NCBI RefSeq assembly: GCF_903642285.1
Contig: NZ_CAHJWJ010000012.1
Span: 1-64,000 of the forward strand
From: Sphingomonas bacterium
GTDB taxonomy: Bacteria > Pseudomonadota > Alphaproteobacteria > Sphingomonadales > Sphingomonadaceae
Direction of reading: 5' to 3'
DNA length: 64,000 bases
Shown here one piece after another: positions 43,156 to 50,741 of this stretch (the first letter of the stretch is position 1; the number at the start of each line of letters is the position of its first letter). The notes beneath the pieces were generated by a model. It saw only the letters and a list, made by a program, of their open reading frames with translations, was not told where the DNA came from and searched no databases. The position numbers and the translations under genes are program-made.

Positions 43156-43971
43156 ATGACTGTTATCGCAACCAATGTTAATGCACTGCGGGCATCGACC
43201 GCCTCGACCAACGCCAACATGATGCTCTCGACGTCGATCGAGCGCCTGTCGACCGGCAAGCGGATCAACTCGGCCAAGGACGACGCCGCCGGCCTCGCGA
43301 TCTCGACTTCGATGCAGTCGCAGATCACCGGCATGAACCAGGGCATCCGCAACGCCAATGACGGCATCTCGCTGGCGCAGACCGCGGAAGGCGCACTCGA
43401 CGAAGTCACGAACAACCTGCAGCGGATGCGCGAACTGGCGGTTCAGGCCGGCAACGGCACCTATTCGTCGAGCGACCTTGCGAACATCAAGACCGAACAG
43501 GATGCGCTTGCTCAGCAGATCACCAACATTGCAACGAACACGCAGTTCAACGGCCTTGCTCTGTTCGACGGTTCGCATGCCACGGTGAAAATTCAGGCGG
43601 GCGCCAACGCGGCCGATGCCGTCACCATGTCCATGGGAGCCAGCTTGACCGCCGACGCCACGATCACTCCGGTGGTCGCAAGCGGTGCATCGGTCACCGG
43701 CGCGACCCTGGCGCAATATGATACGGCGATCTCGACGATCTCGACCCGCCGCGCCGGCCTGGGTGCCGCCCAGAACCAGCTGCAGTCGGCGGTCAACAAC
43801 CTGACGTCGGATTCGACCAACCTGTCGGCCGCGCAGAGCACGATCCAGGACACCGACTTCTCGGCGGAATCGACCGCGCTGGCGAAGGCGCAGATCCTGA
43901 CCCAGGCGTCGACGGCGATGCTCGCCCAGGCGAACCAGAGCCAGCAGAGCGTCCTGAAGCTGCTTCAGTAA
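43156..43971 (+). CDS. fliC: Flagellin
   Basis: Filament subunit, 271 residues. The N-terminal D0/D1 (VIATNVNALRASTASTNANM, LSTGKRINSAKDDAAGLAIS, ANDGISLAQTAEGALDEV) and C-terminal D1/D0 (RAGLGAAQNQLQSAVNNL, TDFSAESTALAKAQILTQAS, SVLKLLQ) are complete, and the middle is only ~60 residues (no D2/D3). Short flagellins are usual in sphingomonads. It is the only flagellin gene in the window and is transcribed divergently from the fli operon. GGAGAAG precedes the ATG. Confidence 0.97.
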   Translation: MTVIATNVNALRASTASTNANMMLSTSIERLSTGKRINSAKDDAAGLAISTSMQSQITGMNQGIRNANDGISLAQTAEGALDEVTNNLQRMRELAVQAGNGTYSSSDLANIKTEQDALAQQITNIATNTQFNGLALFDGSHATVKIQAGANAADAVTMSMGASLTADATITPVVASGASVTGATLAQYDTAISTISTRRAGLGAAQNQLQSAVNNLTSDSTNLSAAQSTIQDTDFSAESTALAKAQILTQASTAMLAQANQSQQSVLKLLQ

Positions 43972-44385
43972 TCGCTTAGCAGCGCTGGCACCGCCCCCCC
44001 AAGGGTGTCGGCGCCGAGCGATCCCGGTCCGTCCGCGGGCAGGGCAGGAACCCCGGCGACCTCGGTCGCCGGGGTTCCTGGTGTTTGGGGTTCGGGCACG
44101 CGGACGTCGAGGCGCGAGAACCGAAGGACGGCCTTCGCGAGCAATCGCCGAGCGCTGCCGTTTCCTACCGAAAAGCGTCCACCGATCGAAACGGCGTTCG
44201 GGAATGGCCGGGTTTGGTGGTTCGCGCTCGGGCGGCTTTTTGCGAAGGATGTGCGATTGCTGCCATACGGCGGCACCCATCCTCTGCGGCGATTTCGTCT
44301 TTTTATCAGCTAAACGCGCACATTTGGGCTTGCCTGAAAAAATGCGAAGCGCTCCTTTTGGTCCAGGCAACGGAAGGCAGATGAG
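43972..44385. other. Intergenic region after flagellin
   Basis: 414 bases without a supported gene. The first 110 bases hold the flagellin terminator hairpin. The part from about 44260 onward is clearly lower in GC and leads to the VOC gene's ribosome site (GGAAGGCAG). Short open frames occur on both strands but none has a recognisable product. Confidence 0.6.
44046..44079 (+). terminator. Strong hairpin, terminator of flagellin
   Basis: A perfect 15-bp stem (AGGAACCCCGGCGAC / GTCGCCGGGGTTCCT) with the tetraloop CTCG, 75 bases after the flagellin stop. The following sequence GGTGTTTGG is not a good U-tract, so it may work as a 3' stabiliser as well as a terminator. Confidence 0.75.
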
Positions 44386-44724
44386 ATGAAACTCGATCTA
44401 AGCCGCGTGATCATTTTCACCGACAACATGACGGAGATGGAAGACTTCTATGGCAGGGCTATTGGGCTCAAGGTCGTCGGAAGAGAGGACGGCTGGGTCG
44501 AACTCAGCGGTGGGACTTGTAATATCGCCTTGCATTCGGGGCGTGCAAAACCTGGCAATCGATCGCCGAAGCTCGTTTTTTACGCCGACGACGTGGCTGC
44601 TGCGCGGGCGTATCTGATTAAACGGGCCTCGGATTTCGGGCCTGTTAAATCTACGGGAACATTCGATATGTGCGATGGCAAAGACCCGGATGGCAATCCG
44701 GTCCAGATATCCGGACGCAAGTGA
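44386..44724 (+). CDS. VOC (glyoxalase/bleomycin-resistance-like) family protein
   Basis: 112 residues, two beta-alpha-beta-beta-beta units: RVIIFTDNMTEMEDFYGRAIGLKVV (with FY..ALGL-type start), WVELSGGTCNIALHSG, KLVFYADDVAAARAYL and DMCDGKDPDGNPVQIS with the usual DPDGN metal-site region. Probably a small dioxygenase or isomerase-type metalloenzyme, substrate unknown. It has no link to motility and looks like an insertion between fliC and fliA; its base composition is slightly lower in GC. Confidence 0.85.
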   Translation: MKLDLSRVIIFTDNMTEMEDFYGRAIGLKVVGREDGWVELSGGTCNIALHSGRAKPGNRSPKLVFYADDVAAARAYLIKRASDFGPVKSTGTFDMCDGKDPDGNPVQISGRK

Positions 44725-45052
44725 CGTCTGCTTTCTTCAAACCCGGATGCAGGGTGGAACGTCGGGTCTTGGGCGTTAGAGGACGGCGTTGTCCGGCATG
44801 GTTGCGTGTGCGGCCAAATGGCGAACGGAAGCGGTCCGGCTCCATGGCCCGCTTTATCATTGCGCCTCGCAATGTTGGATTTTTCGTGCCAATCGTCCCG
44901 CCATGCGGAAGACCTCGGCCCCGGTGCGCGCGCTTGCAGTACATGCAATCGGTCGCCCAGGGGCGATTTCGGCGCGGACGTGGCGTCCACTTCGTCCACT
45001 TCCGAATGCGTTTTCTGCAATCGCCGGCGGATCGCAGGCACCGCCGCGGGCG
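44725..45052. other. Intergenic region between VOC gene and fliA
   Basis: 328 bases with no supported gene. The only visible pattern is a short direct repeat GTCCACTTC-GTCCACTTC near 44985-45002. A 153-codon minus-strand frame crosses it but runs through the VOC gene with non-protein-like composition. Convergent ends meet here, so a terminator is expected but none is obvious. Confidence 0.5.
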
Positions 45053-45829
45053 TCAGATCTTCCGGGCGAGCGCTTTCTTCAACCGGCCGTGTGCCGATGC
45101 CTTGATCTGGCAGACGCGCGCGGCACCGACGCCGAGCACCTGGCCGATCTCCTCGAGGTTCAGTTCCTCGACATAATAAAGCTGCACCACCTGCGCCTCG
45201 CGCTCGGGCAATGCGCCGATCGCGGCGATCAGCGCGTCGCGCAGGTCGCTCTCCGCCAATTGCTCGAACGCGTCGGGGGTATCGTCGGCGAACCAGGGCA
45301 GGTCGTCGGCGTACAGATCGTCGATCGGTTCGAAGCGCAGCGCTTCGGCGGTCGCATAATCGGCGCGCAGCTTGTCGAGGCTGACGCCCAGATGCTCGGC
45401 GATCATGGCTTCTCCGGGAGCTTGGCCGTCGCGCGCCGACAGAGTGGCGATGGCGTCGTTATAGGCGCGGCGGCGACGCATCGCGCCGCGCGTGGTGGTG
45501 GCCTGGCGGCGCAATTCGTCGATCATCGATCCGCGAAGCCGCGTGGTCAGATATTGGCGAAACGTCACCTGGCCGCGATCCTCGAACGCGGCGACCGCCT
45601 CGACCAGCGCGACGAGCCCGACCTGGACCAGATCCTCGACCTCGACGATCGACGACATCGATCCGTGGACATGCCATGCGATCCGGCGGACCAGCGGCAG
45701 ATGGTCGCGGACCATGCGGTTCGCATCGCGCGTCGATGGCCGCGGGCCATAGGTCAGCGGTGCGGGTATGAGCCCGGCTTGCGCCGGTTGGCCGCCCTGG
45801 AAAGCGGTTGCCATCGGTTCCGCACTCAT
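45053..45829 (-). CDS. fliA: Flagellar sigma factor FliA (sigma-28)
   Basis: Directs late flagellar genes. 258 residues: region 2 (VRRIAWHVHGSMSSIVEVEDLVQVGLVALVEA in pieces, FRQYLTTRLRGSMIDELRR) and region 4 with helix-turn-helix (LPEREAQVVQLYYVEELN, IGQVLGVGAARVCQIKASAHGRL). No sigma-70 region 1. It lies downstream of flhA (4-base overlap), so early sigma-54 control of flhA also sets fliA level. Confidence 0.95.
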   Translation of the reverse strand: MSAEPMATAFQGGQPAQAGLIPAPLTYGPRPSTRDANRMVRDHLPLVRRIAWHVHGSMSSIVEVEDLVQVGLVALVEAVAAFEDRGQVTFRQYLTTRLRGSMIDELRRQATTTRGAMRRRRAYNDAIATLSARDGQAPGEAMIAEHLGVSLDKLRADYATAEALRFEPIDDLYADDLPWFADDTPDAFEQLAESDLRDALIAAIGALPEREAQVVQLYYVEELNLEEIGQVLGVGAARVCQIKASAHGRLKKALARKI

Positions 45830-47916
45830 GCCGCCAGCGCCTGCAGGCCGCCGACCTGTGCCGGCTGCCCGGGCGCGCCGATCACCGCGACGACCTCGAC
45901 CGCCTTTTCCTCGGGCACCTCGAAGAAGCTGAGGACGGGGGTGTCGGGCAGGCAGGTGCGCACCAGCTTGCGGATCGCGATCCGGATCGCTGGCTGGACG
46001 ACCAGCGCGAACGGCTTCGCCTCGTCGATCAGCGGTTGCGCGGCGCGTTGCAGCGCCTCGACGATGCGTCGGCCGAGATCGGGTTCGATGACGTTGCGCC
46101 GCGACGCGTCCGAGCGGATCGCCTGGCCGAGCAGCCCCTCGAGCTGCCCCTCCAGCGTCATGACGCGCAGCGGTTCGCGCACGCCGCACAGTTTCTGGAT
46201 GATGAGCGGCCCGAGTTCGGGGCGGATCGCCTCGATGATCTCGTCCGCGTCCTGCGTCCTCTGCGCGACGACGGCGACGGCCCCTGCGATCCGGCGGAAT
46301 TCCTTCAGCGGGACATTCTCCGCCAGCAGCCCGCGCAGCACCTGTGTCAGCGTGGTCAGCGGCAGCGGGGAGGGGCATAGCGAGGCGACCAGCTGGCCTG
46401 CGCGCTCCTTCAGCCCGTCGAGCAGGCTCTGCACCTCGTCGGGGCCGAGCAGGTCGGCGGAATGCGTACCGAGCACATGGTTCAGATGCGTAGCGACGAC
46501 GGTGCCCGGATCGACGACGAGATAGCCCGCGCCGGTCGCGGCGTCCGCGTCGCCTGGCGCGATCCACGTCGCCTCCAGCCCGAAGGTCGGATCCTTGGCC
46601 TTCTTGCCTGTGAGCGGGCCGAACGCCTGGCCGGTATCGAGCGCCAGCATCTCGTCGGGGGTCACCTGATCCTCGCCGACGCACACGCCGTTCACGAGGA
46701 TCCGGTAGGTATAGGGGGCCAGGTTGATGTCGTCGCGCACCCGGCATTGCGGTACGACGAAGCCGAGTTCCTTGCTCAGCTGCCGCCGCACGCCGGTGAT
46801 CCGCCCCATCAGCGGCGCACCGCGGCGTTCGTCGACCAGGGGCACGAGGCCGTAACCGATGTCGAGATTGACCTGCATCGCGTCGGTCACCTCGTCCCAG
46901 CCGATCTTGGACTGGTCGACGGGTTCGACCGCCGCGATCGGCACGACGACGGGGCGGCGCGCGATCTGGTGCAGTTTCCACGCCGAGAAGCCGGCGATGG
47001 CGGCGGCGGTCAGGATGACGAGGTGCGGCATGCCCGGCATCAGCCCGAGCAGCCCGAGGATCACCGCGACCGGCGTCCAGGTCCGCGCCGATCCGAACTG
47101 GCTGCCGATCTGGCCCGCCAGATCATGCTTGGAGGTGACGCGGGTGACGATCGCTGCGGCGGCGATCGACAGCATCAGCGACGGCAGCTGCGCGACGAGC
47201 GCGTCGCCGATCGCGAGCAGCACGTAATTATGCGCGGCCGCCCCGATCGTCATGCCGTGGCTGACGGGGCCGAGGATCAGCCCGCCGACGATGTTGGCGC
47301 CGAGGATCAGCAGGCCGGCGACCGCGTCGCCCTTCACGAACTTGGACGAACCGTCCATCGATCCGTAGAATTCCGCCTCGGTCGCGGTGTCGATGCGGCG
47401 CTGCTTGGCTTCGTCCGGCGTGATGAGGCCCGCGTTCAAATCGGCGTCGATCGCCATCTGCTTGCCGGGCAAGGCGTCGAGGGTGAAGCGCGCCGACACT
47501 TCGGACACGCGCCCAGCGCCCTTGGTGACCACGATCAGATTGATGATGACGAGGATCGAGAAGACGAACAGCCCGACGACATAGTCGCCGCCGATCAGGA
47601 AGCTGCCGAACGCCTCGATGACATGTCCCGCCGCGCCTTCGCCCTCGTGCCCGTGCACCAGCACGACGCGGGTCGAGGCGACGTTGAGGCCGAGGCGGAA
47701 CAGGGTCGCGAACAGCAATACGGTCGGGAAGGCGGAGAAATCGAGCGGCTTCTGCGCGTTCAGCGCGACCATCAGCACCGCAAGGCTGATCGCGATGTTG
47801 GTGACGAAGAACACGTCGAGCATCGCCGCCGGGATCGGCACGACCATCAGCACGACGAGCAGCAGGATCGCGAGCGGCAGCGCGGCGCTTCGCAGATTGG
47901 GCAGGATGCGGTCCAT
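45826..47916 (-). CDS. flhA: Flagellar export gate protein FlhA
   Basis: Ion-driven export gate. 696 residues: eight membrane helices (residues ~15-320), the conserved FHIPEP-type loop (RVSEVSARFTLDALPGKQMAIDADLNAGLI in pieces; FTLDALPGKQMAID is the signature) and the four-domain cytoplasmic platform with RDDINLAPYTYRILVNG. The ATG at 47916 has GGGTGG eight bases before it; a GTG four codons earlier overlaps the transglycosylase stop. Confidence 0.97.
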   Translation of the reverse strand: MDRILPNLRSAALPLAILLLVVLMVVPIPAAMLDVFFVTNIAISLAVLMVALNAQKPLDFSAFPTVLLFATLFRLGLNVASTRVVLVHGHEGEGAAGHVIEAFGSFLIGGDYVVGLFVFSILVIINLIVVTKGAGRVSEVSARFTLDALPGKQMAIDADLNAGLITPDEAKQRRIDTATEAEFYGSMDGSSKFVKGDAVAGLLILGANIVGGLILGPVSHGMTIGAAAHNYVLLAIGDALVAQLPSLMLSIAAAAIVTRVTSKHDLAGQIGSQFGSARTWTPVAVILGLLGLMPGMPHLVILTAAAIAGFSAWKLHQIARRPVVVPIAAVEPVDQSKIGWDEVTDAMQVNLDIGYGLVPLVDERRGAPLMGRITGVRRQLSKELGFVVPQCRVRDDINLAPYTYRILVNGVCVGEDQVTPDEMLALDTGQAFGPLTGKKAKDPTFGLEATWIAPGDADAATGAGYLVVDPGTVVATHLNHVLGTHSADLLGPDEVQSLLDGLKERAGQLVASLCPSPLPLTTLTQVLRGLLAENVPLKEFRRIAGAVAVVAQRTQDADEIIEAIRPELGPLIIQKLCGVREPLRVMTLEGQLEGLLGQAIRSDASRRNVIEPDLGRRIVEALQRAAQPLIDEAKPFALVVQPAIRIAIRKLVRTCLPDTPVLSFFEVPEEKAVEVVAVIGAPGQPAQVGGLQALAA

Positions 47917-47920
47917 GCGG

Positions 47921-48796
47921 TCAGCCACCCATCTGCGCGAGCATCATATAGGCCAGCCGGGCGGTGTCGGGGGTCGGGCGGAAGAGGCTTGCCGCCGCAC
48001 GACCGGTATTGCCGGCATTGCCGCCGAGATGGCCCATCGTCGACTGCGCCCAGGCGATGGCGTCGGACGCGCTTTCGCCGTTGCCGGTCACGACGGTGGA
48101 TGTGCCCATCGACAGCGCCTGCGCCATCAATGCCGTTGCGGACGGGGATGCGCCTGCACCGGTCGCACCGGCCAGCATATTGCCGGCACCCGACCCCAGC
48201 TTGTCGCCGAAATGCTGATAGATGTCGGACAGCGAACGCGCCCCGCCGTTCGCGCTGTAGAAGATGCCGGAATTCGCCGCGGCCGCCCCGGGAAACAGCG
48301 AAGCCGCATTCGTAGCCGGATTGGCCTGCATCGCGCTGAGGAATTTGGTCGCGCCGCCGAGCCCGAGGAAATGCGCCATGTACAGATCGGTGCCCGTCGC
48401 CGCACGGCCGAGCGTGCTCTCCAGCGCGGTCTTGTTGTCCGCGGCATGCTCTGCCGCCATCAGCGACGCGACCTGCGGATCGTTGCGCAGCGCCAGGATC
48501 GCGGACCGGGTCGCGCCGTCCGCGACGGTCAGCTTGCCGTTGGCACCCGGCTGGATCGCGTTCGCCGCCCAGCCGAGGCCTGCGTCGCTCCCGTGTTTCT
48601 TGACGATTGACAGCCAGCTGGAGTCGATGAACTGGTACAGCCCCGACGCGCTGGAGGTGCCGGCCTTGGCACTGGCGTTCAGCCCGCTTTCCAGCTTCGC
48701 CTGGCCGAGCAGATAATCGAAATCGATCCCCGTACGACTGCTCGCCTGCGCGATGGCCGACTGGATTCGATTGGTGCTGATCGGATTGACGGTCAT
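47921..48796 (-). CDS. SLT-type lytic transglycosylase of the flagellar locus
   Basis: 291 residues. LLGQAKLESGLNASAKAGTSSASGLYQFI in pieces gives the SLT catalytic Glu (AKLESGL, near residue 36) and the GLYQFI motif. The remainder is Ala/Gly/Ser-rich without a peptidoglycan-binding repeat. No N-terminal signal is visible, suggesting export through the flagellar system or by FlgJ. FlgJ here lacks its own muramidase domain, so this gene probably supplies rod penetration. It leads the transglycosylase-flhA-fliA operon under a sigma-54 promoter. Confidence 0.85.
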   Translation of the reverse strand: MTVNPISTNRIQSAIAQASSRTGIDFDYLLGQAKLESGLNASAKAGTSSASGLYQFIDSSWLSIVKKHGSDAGLGWAANAIQPGANGKLTVADGATRSAILALRNDPQVASLMAAEHAADNKTALESTLGRAATGTDLYMAHFLGLGGATKFLSAMQANPATNAASLFPGAAAANSGIFYSANGGARSLSDIYQHFGDKLGSGAGNMLAGATGAGASPSATALMAQALSMGTSTVVTGNGESASDAIAWAQSTMGHLGGNAGNTGRAAASLFRPTPDTARLAYMMLAQMGG

Positions 48797-48831
48797 CGGT
48801 GCTGCGGATTTTCCCTGTTCGGGGAAATATC

Positions 48832-48847
48832 AGCAAGGACCGTGCCA
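48832..48847 (-). promoter_or_regulatory. Sigma-54 promoter of transglycosylase-flhA-fliA
   Basis: Minus strand TGGCACG-GTCC-TTGCT. It matches the RpoN consensus TGGCACG-N4-TTGC exactly, with GG and GC ten bases apart. Predicted start near 48822, 26 bases before the ATG. A TTGCCG half-site 85 bases upstream (48921-48926) could bind the activator but is imperfect. Confidence 0.8.
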
Positions 48848-48875
48848 AAGTGCTCCGGATTATCGGAAGCATCGC

Positions 48876-48957
48876 CGTCATGCCGGGCTTGTCCCGGCAT
48901 CCAGAGCAATGGCGGTACGCTTGCCGCCCTGGATCCCGGGACAAGCCCGGGATGACG
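48876..48957. repeat. Palindromic intergenic repeat, family A (paired units)
   Basis: CGTCATGCCGGGCTTGTCCCGGCAT and ATCCCGGGACAAGCCCGGGATGACG units face each other. It lies in the 200-base gap between flgN and the transglycosylase gene, just upstream of the sigma-54 promoter. Related copies at 1414 and 30644. Confidence 0.8.
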
Positions 48958-48993
48958 AGCAGGAGGAACGAACGGCAGTCTCGACCGCGCGTG

Positions 48994-49308
48994 TTACGCG
49001 TAGGCCGCGGCGATCCCCGGCCGGTAGTTGCCGGCATGGTCGCCGGTCAGCATTTGCAGGCGGCGGCGGACATTTGCCGCCATCAGGTTGACGTAGATGC
49101 GGCAGGTCTCGTTCAACCGGTTGGCCTCTTCGGCGAGCTCGCGCAGTTCGGGGCCGGCGGGGCCCTGACCGAGCGCGGCGACGGTTGCGATCGCGGCCAG
49201 TTTCATCGTCGTCGCGCGTTCCAACGACGCGACGTCGTTGGTCTTCAAGGCAGTGATCTCGGCATGCAGCGCATCGATCACGTCGATCAGGGCGTCACGC
49301 CTTGTCAT
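48994..49308 (-). CDS. flgN: FlgN-like flagellar chaperone
   Basis: 104 residues, helical: RRDALIDVIDALHAEITALKTNDVASLERATTMKLAAIATV in pieces, RELAEEANRLNETCRIYVNLMAANV. FlgN family members carry FlgK/FlgL to the export gate. Sequence conservation is low; the flgM-flgN arrangement and size support the call. Overlaps flgM by 14 bases. A family A repeat follows its stop. Confidence 0.78.
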   Translation of the reverse strand: MTRRDALIDVIDALHAEITALKTNDVASLERATTMKLAAIATVAALGQGPAGPELRELAEEANRLNETCRIYVNLMAANVRRRLQMLTGDHAGNYRPGIAAAYA

Positions 49309-49603
49309 TCGAATTCCATTCCATCCGGAGCGCCAGCAGCCGGTCGGCGATGGTCGCCGGCAGGATGGGAAAGGTGCCGTTGGCGATAGCGTGACGGATC
49401 TCGGCGATTCGGTTCGGATCGACCGGCGCTGCAGCGGCCATCGACCGGGCCAACGCGTTCGCCTCGGTCTGCGCGGTGCCGGATGTGCTTGCCGACATGG
49501 CCGCCGGCGTGGACGGCGCGACCGGATTGGGGGCCGCCGTCGCAGCGCGCGGCGCGGCGGCATCCACCATCGTCACTGTTTTCACGCCAATTGGATCGAC
49601 CAT
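49295..49603 (-). CDS. flgM: Anti-sigma-28 factor FlgM
   Basis: 102 residues. N-terminal half is low-complexity Ala/Pro/Thr (disordered as in FlgM); the C-terminal half contains VDPNRIAEIRHAIANGTFPILPATIADRLL, the FlgM sigma-binding helix pattern (shown here in two parts, DPNRIAEIRHAI and GTFPILPATIADRLL). The start MVDPIG at 49603 lies 34 bases downstream of a sigma-28-type promoter, implying feedback control by FliA. Confidence 0.88.
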   Translation of the reverse strand: MVDPIGVKTVTMVDAAAPRAATAAPNPVAPSTPAAMSASTSGTAQTEANALARSMAAAAPVDPNRIAEIRHAIANGTFPILPATIADRLLALRMEWNSNDKA

Positions 49604-49636
49604 GTCCGCACCATCCGGTTGTCGCTGACAGGGGAT

Positions 49637-49663
49637 CAAACGGCCGTTGCGTACCGCGCTTTA
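49637..49663 (-). promoter_or_regulatory. Sigma-28 (FliA)-type promoter of flgM-flgN
   Basis: Minus strand TAAAGCGC, 11 bases, GCCGTTTG, starting directly after the flgA stop. Spacing equals the fliD and fliC promoters. It gives a plausible start near 49625. Confidence 0.72.
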
Positions 49664-49668
49664 GCATT

Positions 49669-50217
49669 TTATTGAATCCAGCCCGGCAGGGTCGCGCGTC
49701 CGCTGGCGACCGCGACCGCCTGGACCGGGTTTCGCGTGTCGTCGACCTTGACCATGAAGCGACCGCCCGGGGGGGCATCGCCCATCGCGACGCCTTCGCG
49801 GCTGATCGAAAAACCGTTGGACTCCGCTTCGATCATCACGGGATCGCCGCGCCTGATGACGGGTTCCGCGCGCACCGCCGGGCTCGCCGCGCCGATGGCG
49901 ACGGGTGGCGGCGTGGCGGGCATCGCGACGGGGACGAAGATCCGCCAGTTGGGCGACGAACACGACACGACGACCGCATCGTGATTGTTCGTCCGCCACG
50001 ACATCGCGACCATCGAACAATTCGCCAGCCGCAGCCGTGGATCGACCGGGGTGCGTGCGCCGCCCTCCGTCCCCGTCGCCTGACCGGTAAAGCCGGCGAC
50101 GGCGCGGTCGAGCGCGATCGTGTCCTGGAACGGCACCGCCGTCGCGGCGGCGGGAGCAAGCAGTGCGATCATGACGATGTGGCGGATCATGGCGTTTCTC
50201 ATCGGGTTCGGCCTCAT
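49669..50217 (-). CDS. flgA: P-ring assembly chaperone FlgA
   Basis: Periplasmic chaperone of the FlgI P ring. 182 residues: signal peptide (MIRHIVMIALLAPAAATAVP after a short leader), then SAF-like domains with VDPRLRLANC, RRGDPVMIEAESNGFSIS and GGRFMVKVDDTRNPVQAVA in the FlgA C-terminal order. Its ATG at 50217 overlaps the MotB-like stop (TGATG). Weak N-terminal similarity is usual for FlgA. Confidence 0.85.
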   Translation of the reverse strand: MRPNPMRNAMIRHIVMIALLAPAAATAVPFQDTIALDRAVAGFTGQATGTEGGARTPVDPRLRLANCSMVAMSWRTNNHDAVVVSCSSPNWRIFVPVAMPATPPPVAIGAASPAVRAEPVIRRGDPVMIEAESNGFSISREGVAMGDAPPGGRFMVKVDDTRNPVQAVAVASGRATLPGWIQ

Positions 50218-50741
50218 CGGGTTTCGCCGGCAAAGGCGAGGGTGGCGACGGCGTCGCGTCGGCCGGTATGCATGGCGGTCGCGATGGCGAGGCGACCGGG
50301 CGCGACGACATGCGCCGCGATCAGCGCCGCAGCGACCGTCCGTGCGCGGTCGGCCGCCAGGATGGTGCCGCTGCCGGTCGCGGCATCGATATCGCGGGCG
50401 CTGCCGTCGACCGATCCGGTGATGGTCAGCAGGACGCGCGGGTCGCGGGTCGCGCCGCGTGCCCAGTCGATCAACACGGTCGGCGCGGCGGACAGCGTCG
50501 CGGTGCCGGGTGCGAAATCGGGACTGGCGGCGGCGGCGACGGGCATTGGCGGCGGCGCGGGAGGCGGTGGTGCCTCAACGGTGCCGAACCCCTGGCGAAA
50601 CCCGCGGGCGAGCGCATGGCGGTCGATCCGCTGGCTGGCGTTAACCAGCACCAGGAACCCGACGAGCAGCAGTGCCAGGTCCGCCAGCGTGACGAGCCAT
50701 AACGGCCGGGCGGCGGGGGGCAGGGGGAATTCATCGGTCAT
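50214..50741 (-). CDS. MotB-like protein with short divergent OmpA domain
   Basis: 175 residues. A single N-terminal membrane helix RPLWLVTLADLALLLVGFLVLV carries Asp21 in the same position as the proton-relay Asp of MotB (ADF in YADFVTAMM of the motB at 61361). A Pro/Ala linker follows, then a degenerate OmpA-type domain (TITGSVDGSARD, AADRARTVAAAL). It is roughly half the length of the canonical MotB at 61361 and overlaps the MotA-like gene by 4 bases. Confidence 0.8.
   Translation of the reverse strand: MTDEFPLPPAARPLWLVTLADLALLLVGFLVLVNASQRIDRHALARGFRQGFGTVEAPPPPAPPPMPVAAAASPDFAPGTATLSAAPTVLIDWARGATRDPRVLLTITGSVDGSARDIDAATGSGTILAADRARTVAAALIAAHVVAPGRLAIATAMHTGRRDAVATLAFAGETR

Noticed and set aside
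44580..45041. 153-codon minus-strand frame between the VOC gene and fliA
   Set aside because: Overlaps half of the VOC gene, no ribosome site and no recognisable sequence.
48913..48926. Imperfect CGG...TTGCCG site as an activator site for the transglycosylase-flhA-fliA promoter
   Set aside because: Only one arm matches CGGCAA/TTGCCG and it lies inside a dispersed repeat, so chance is likely.
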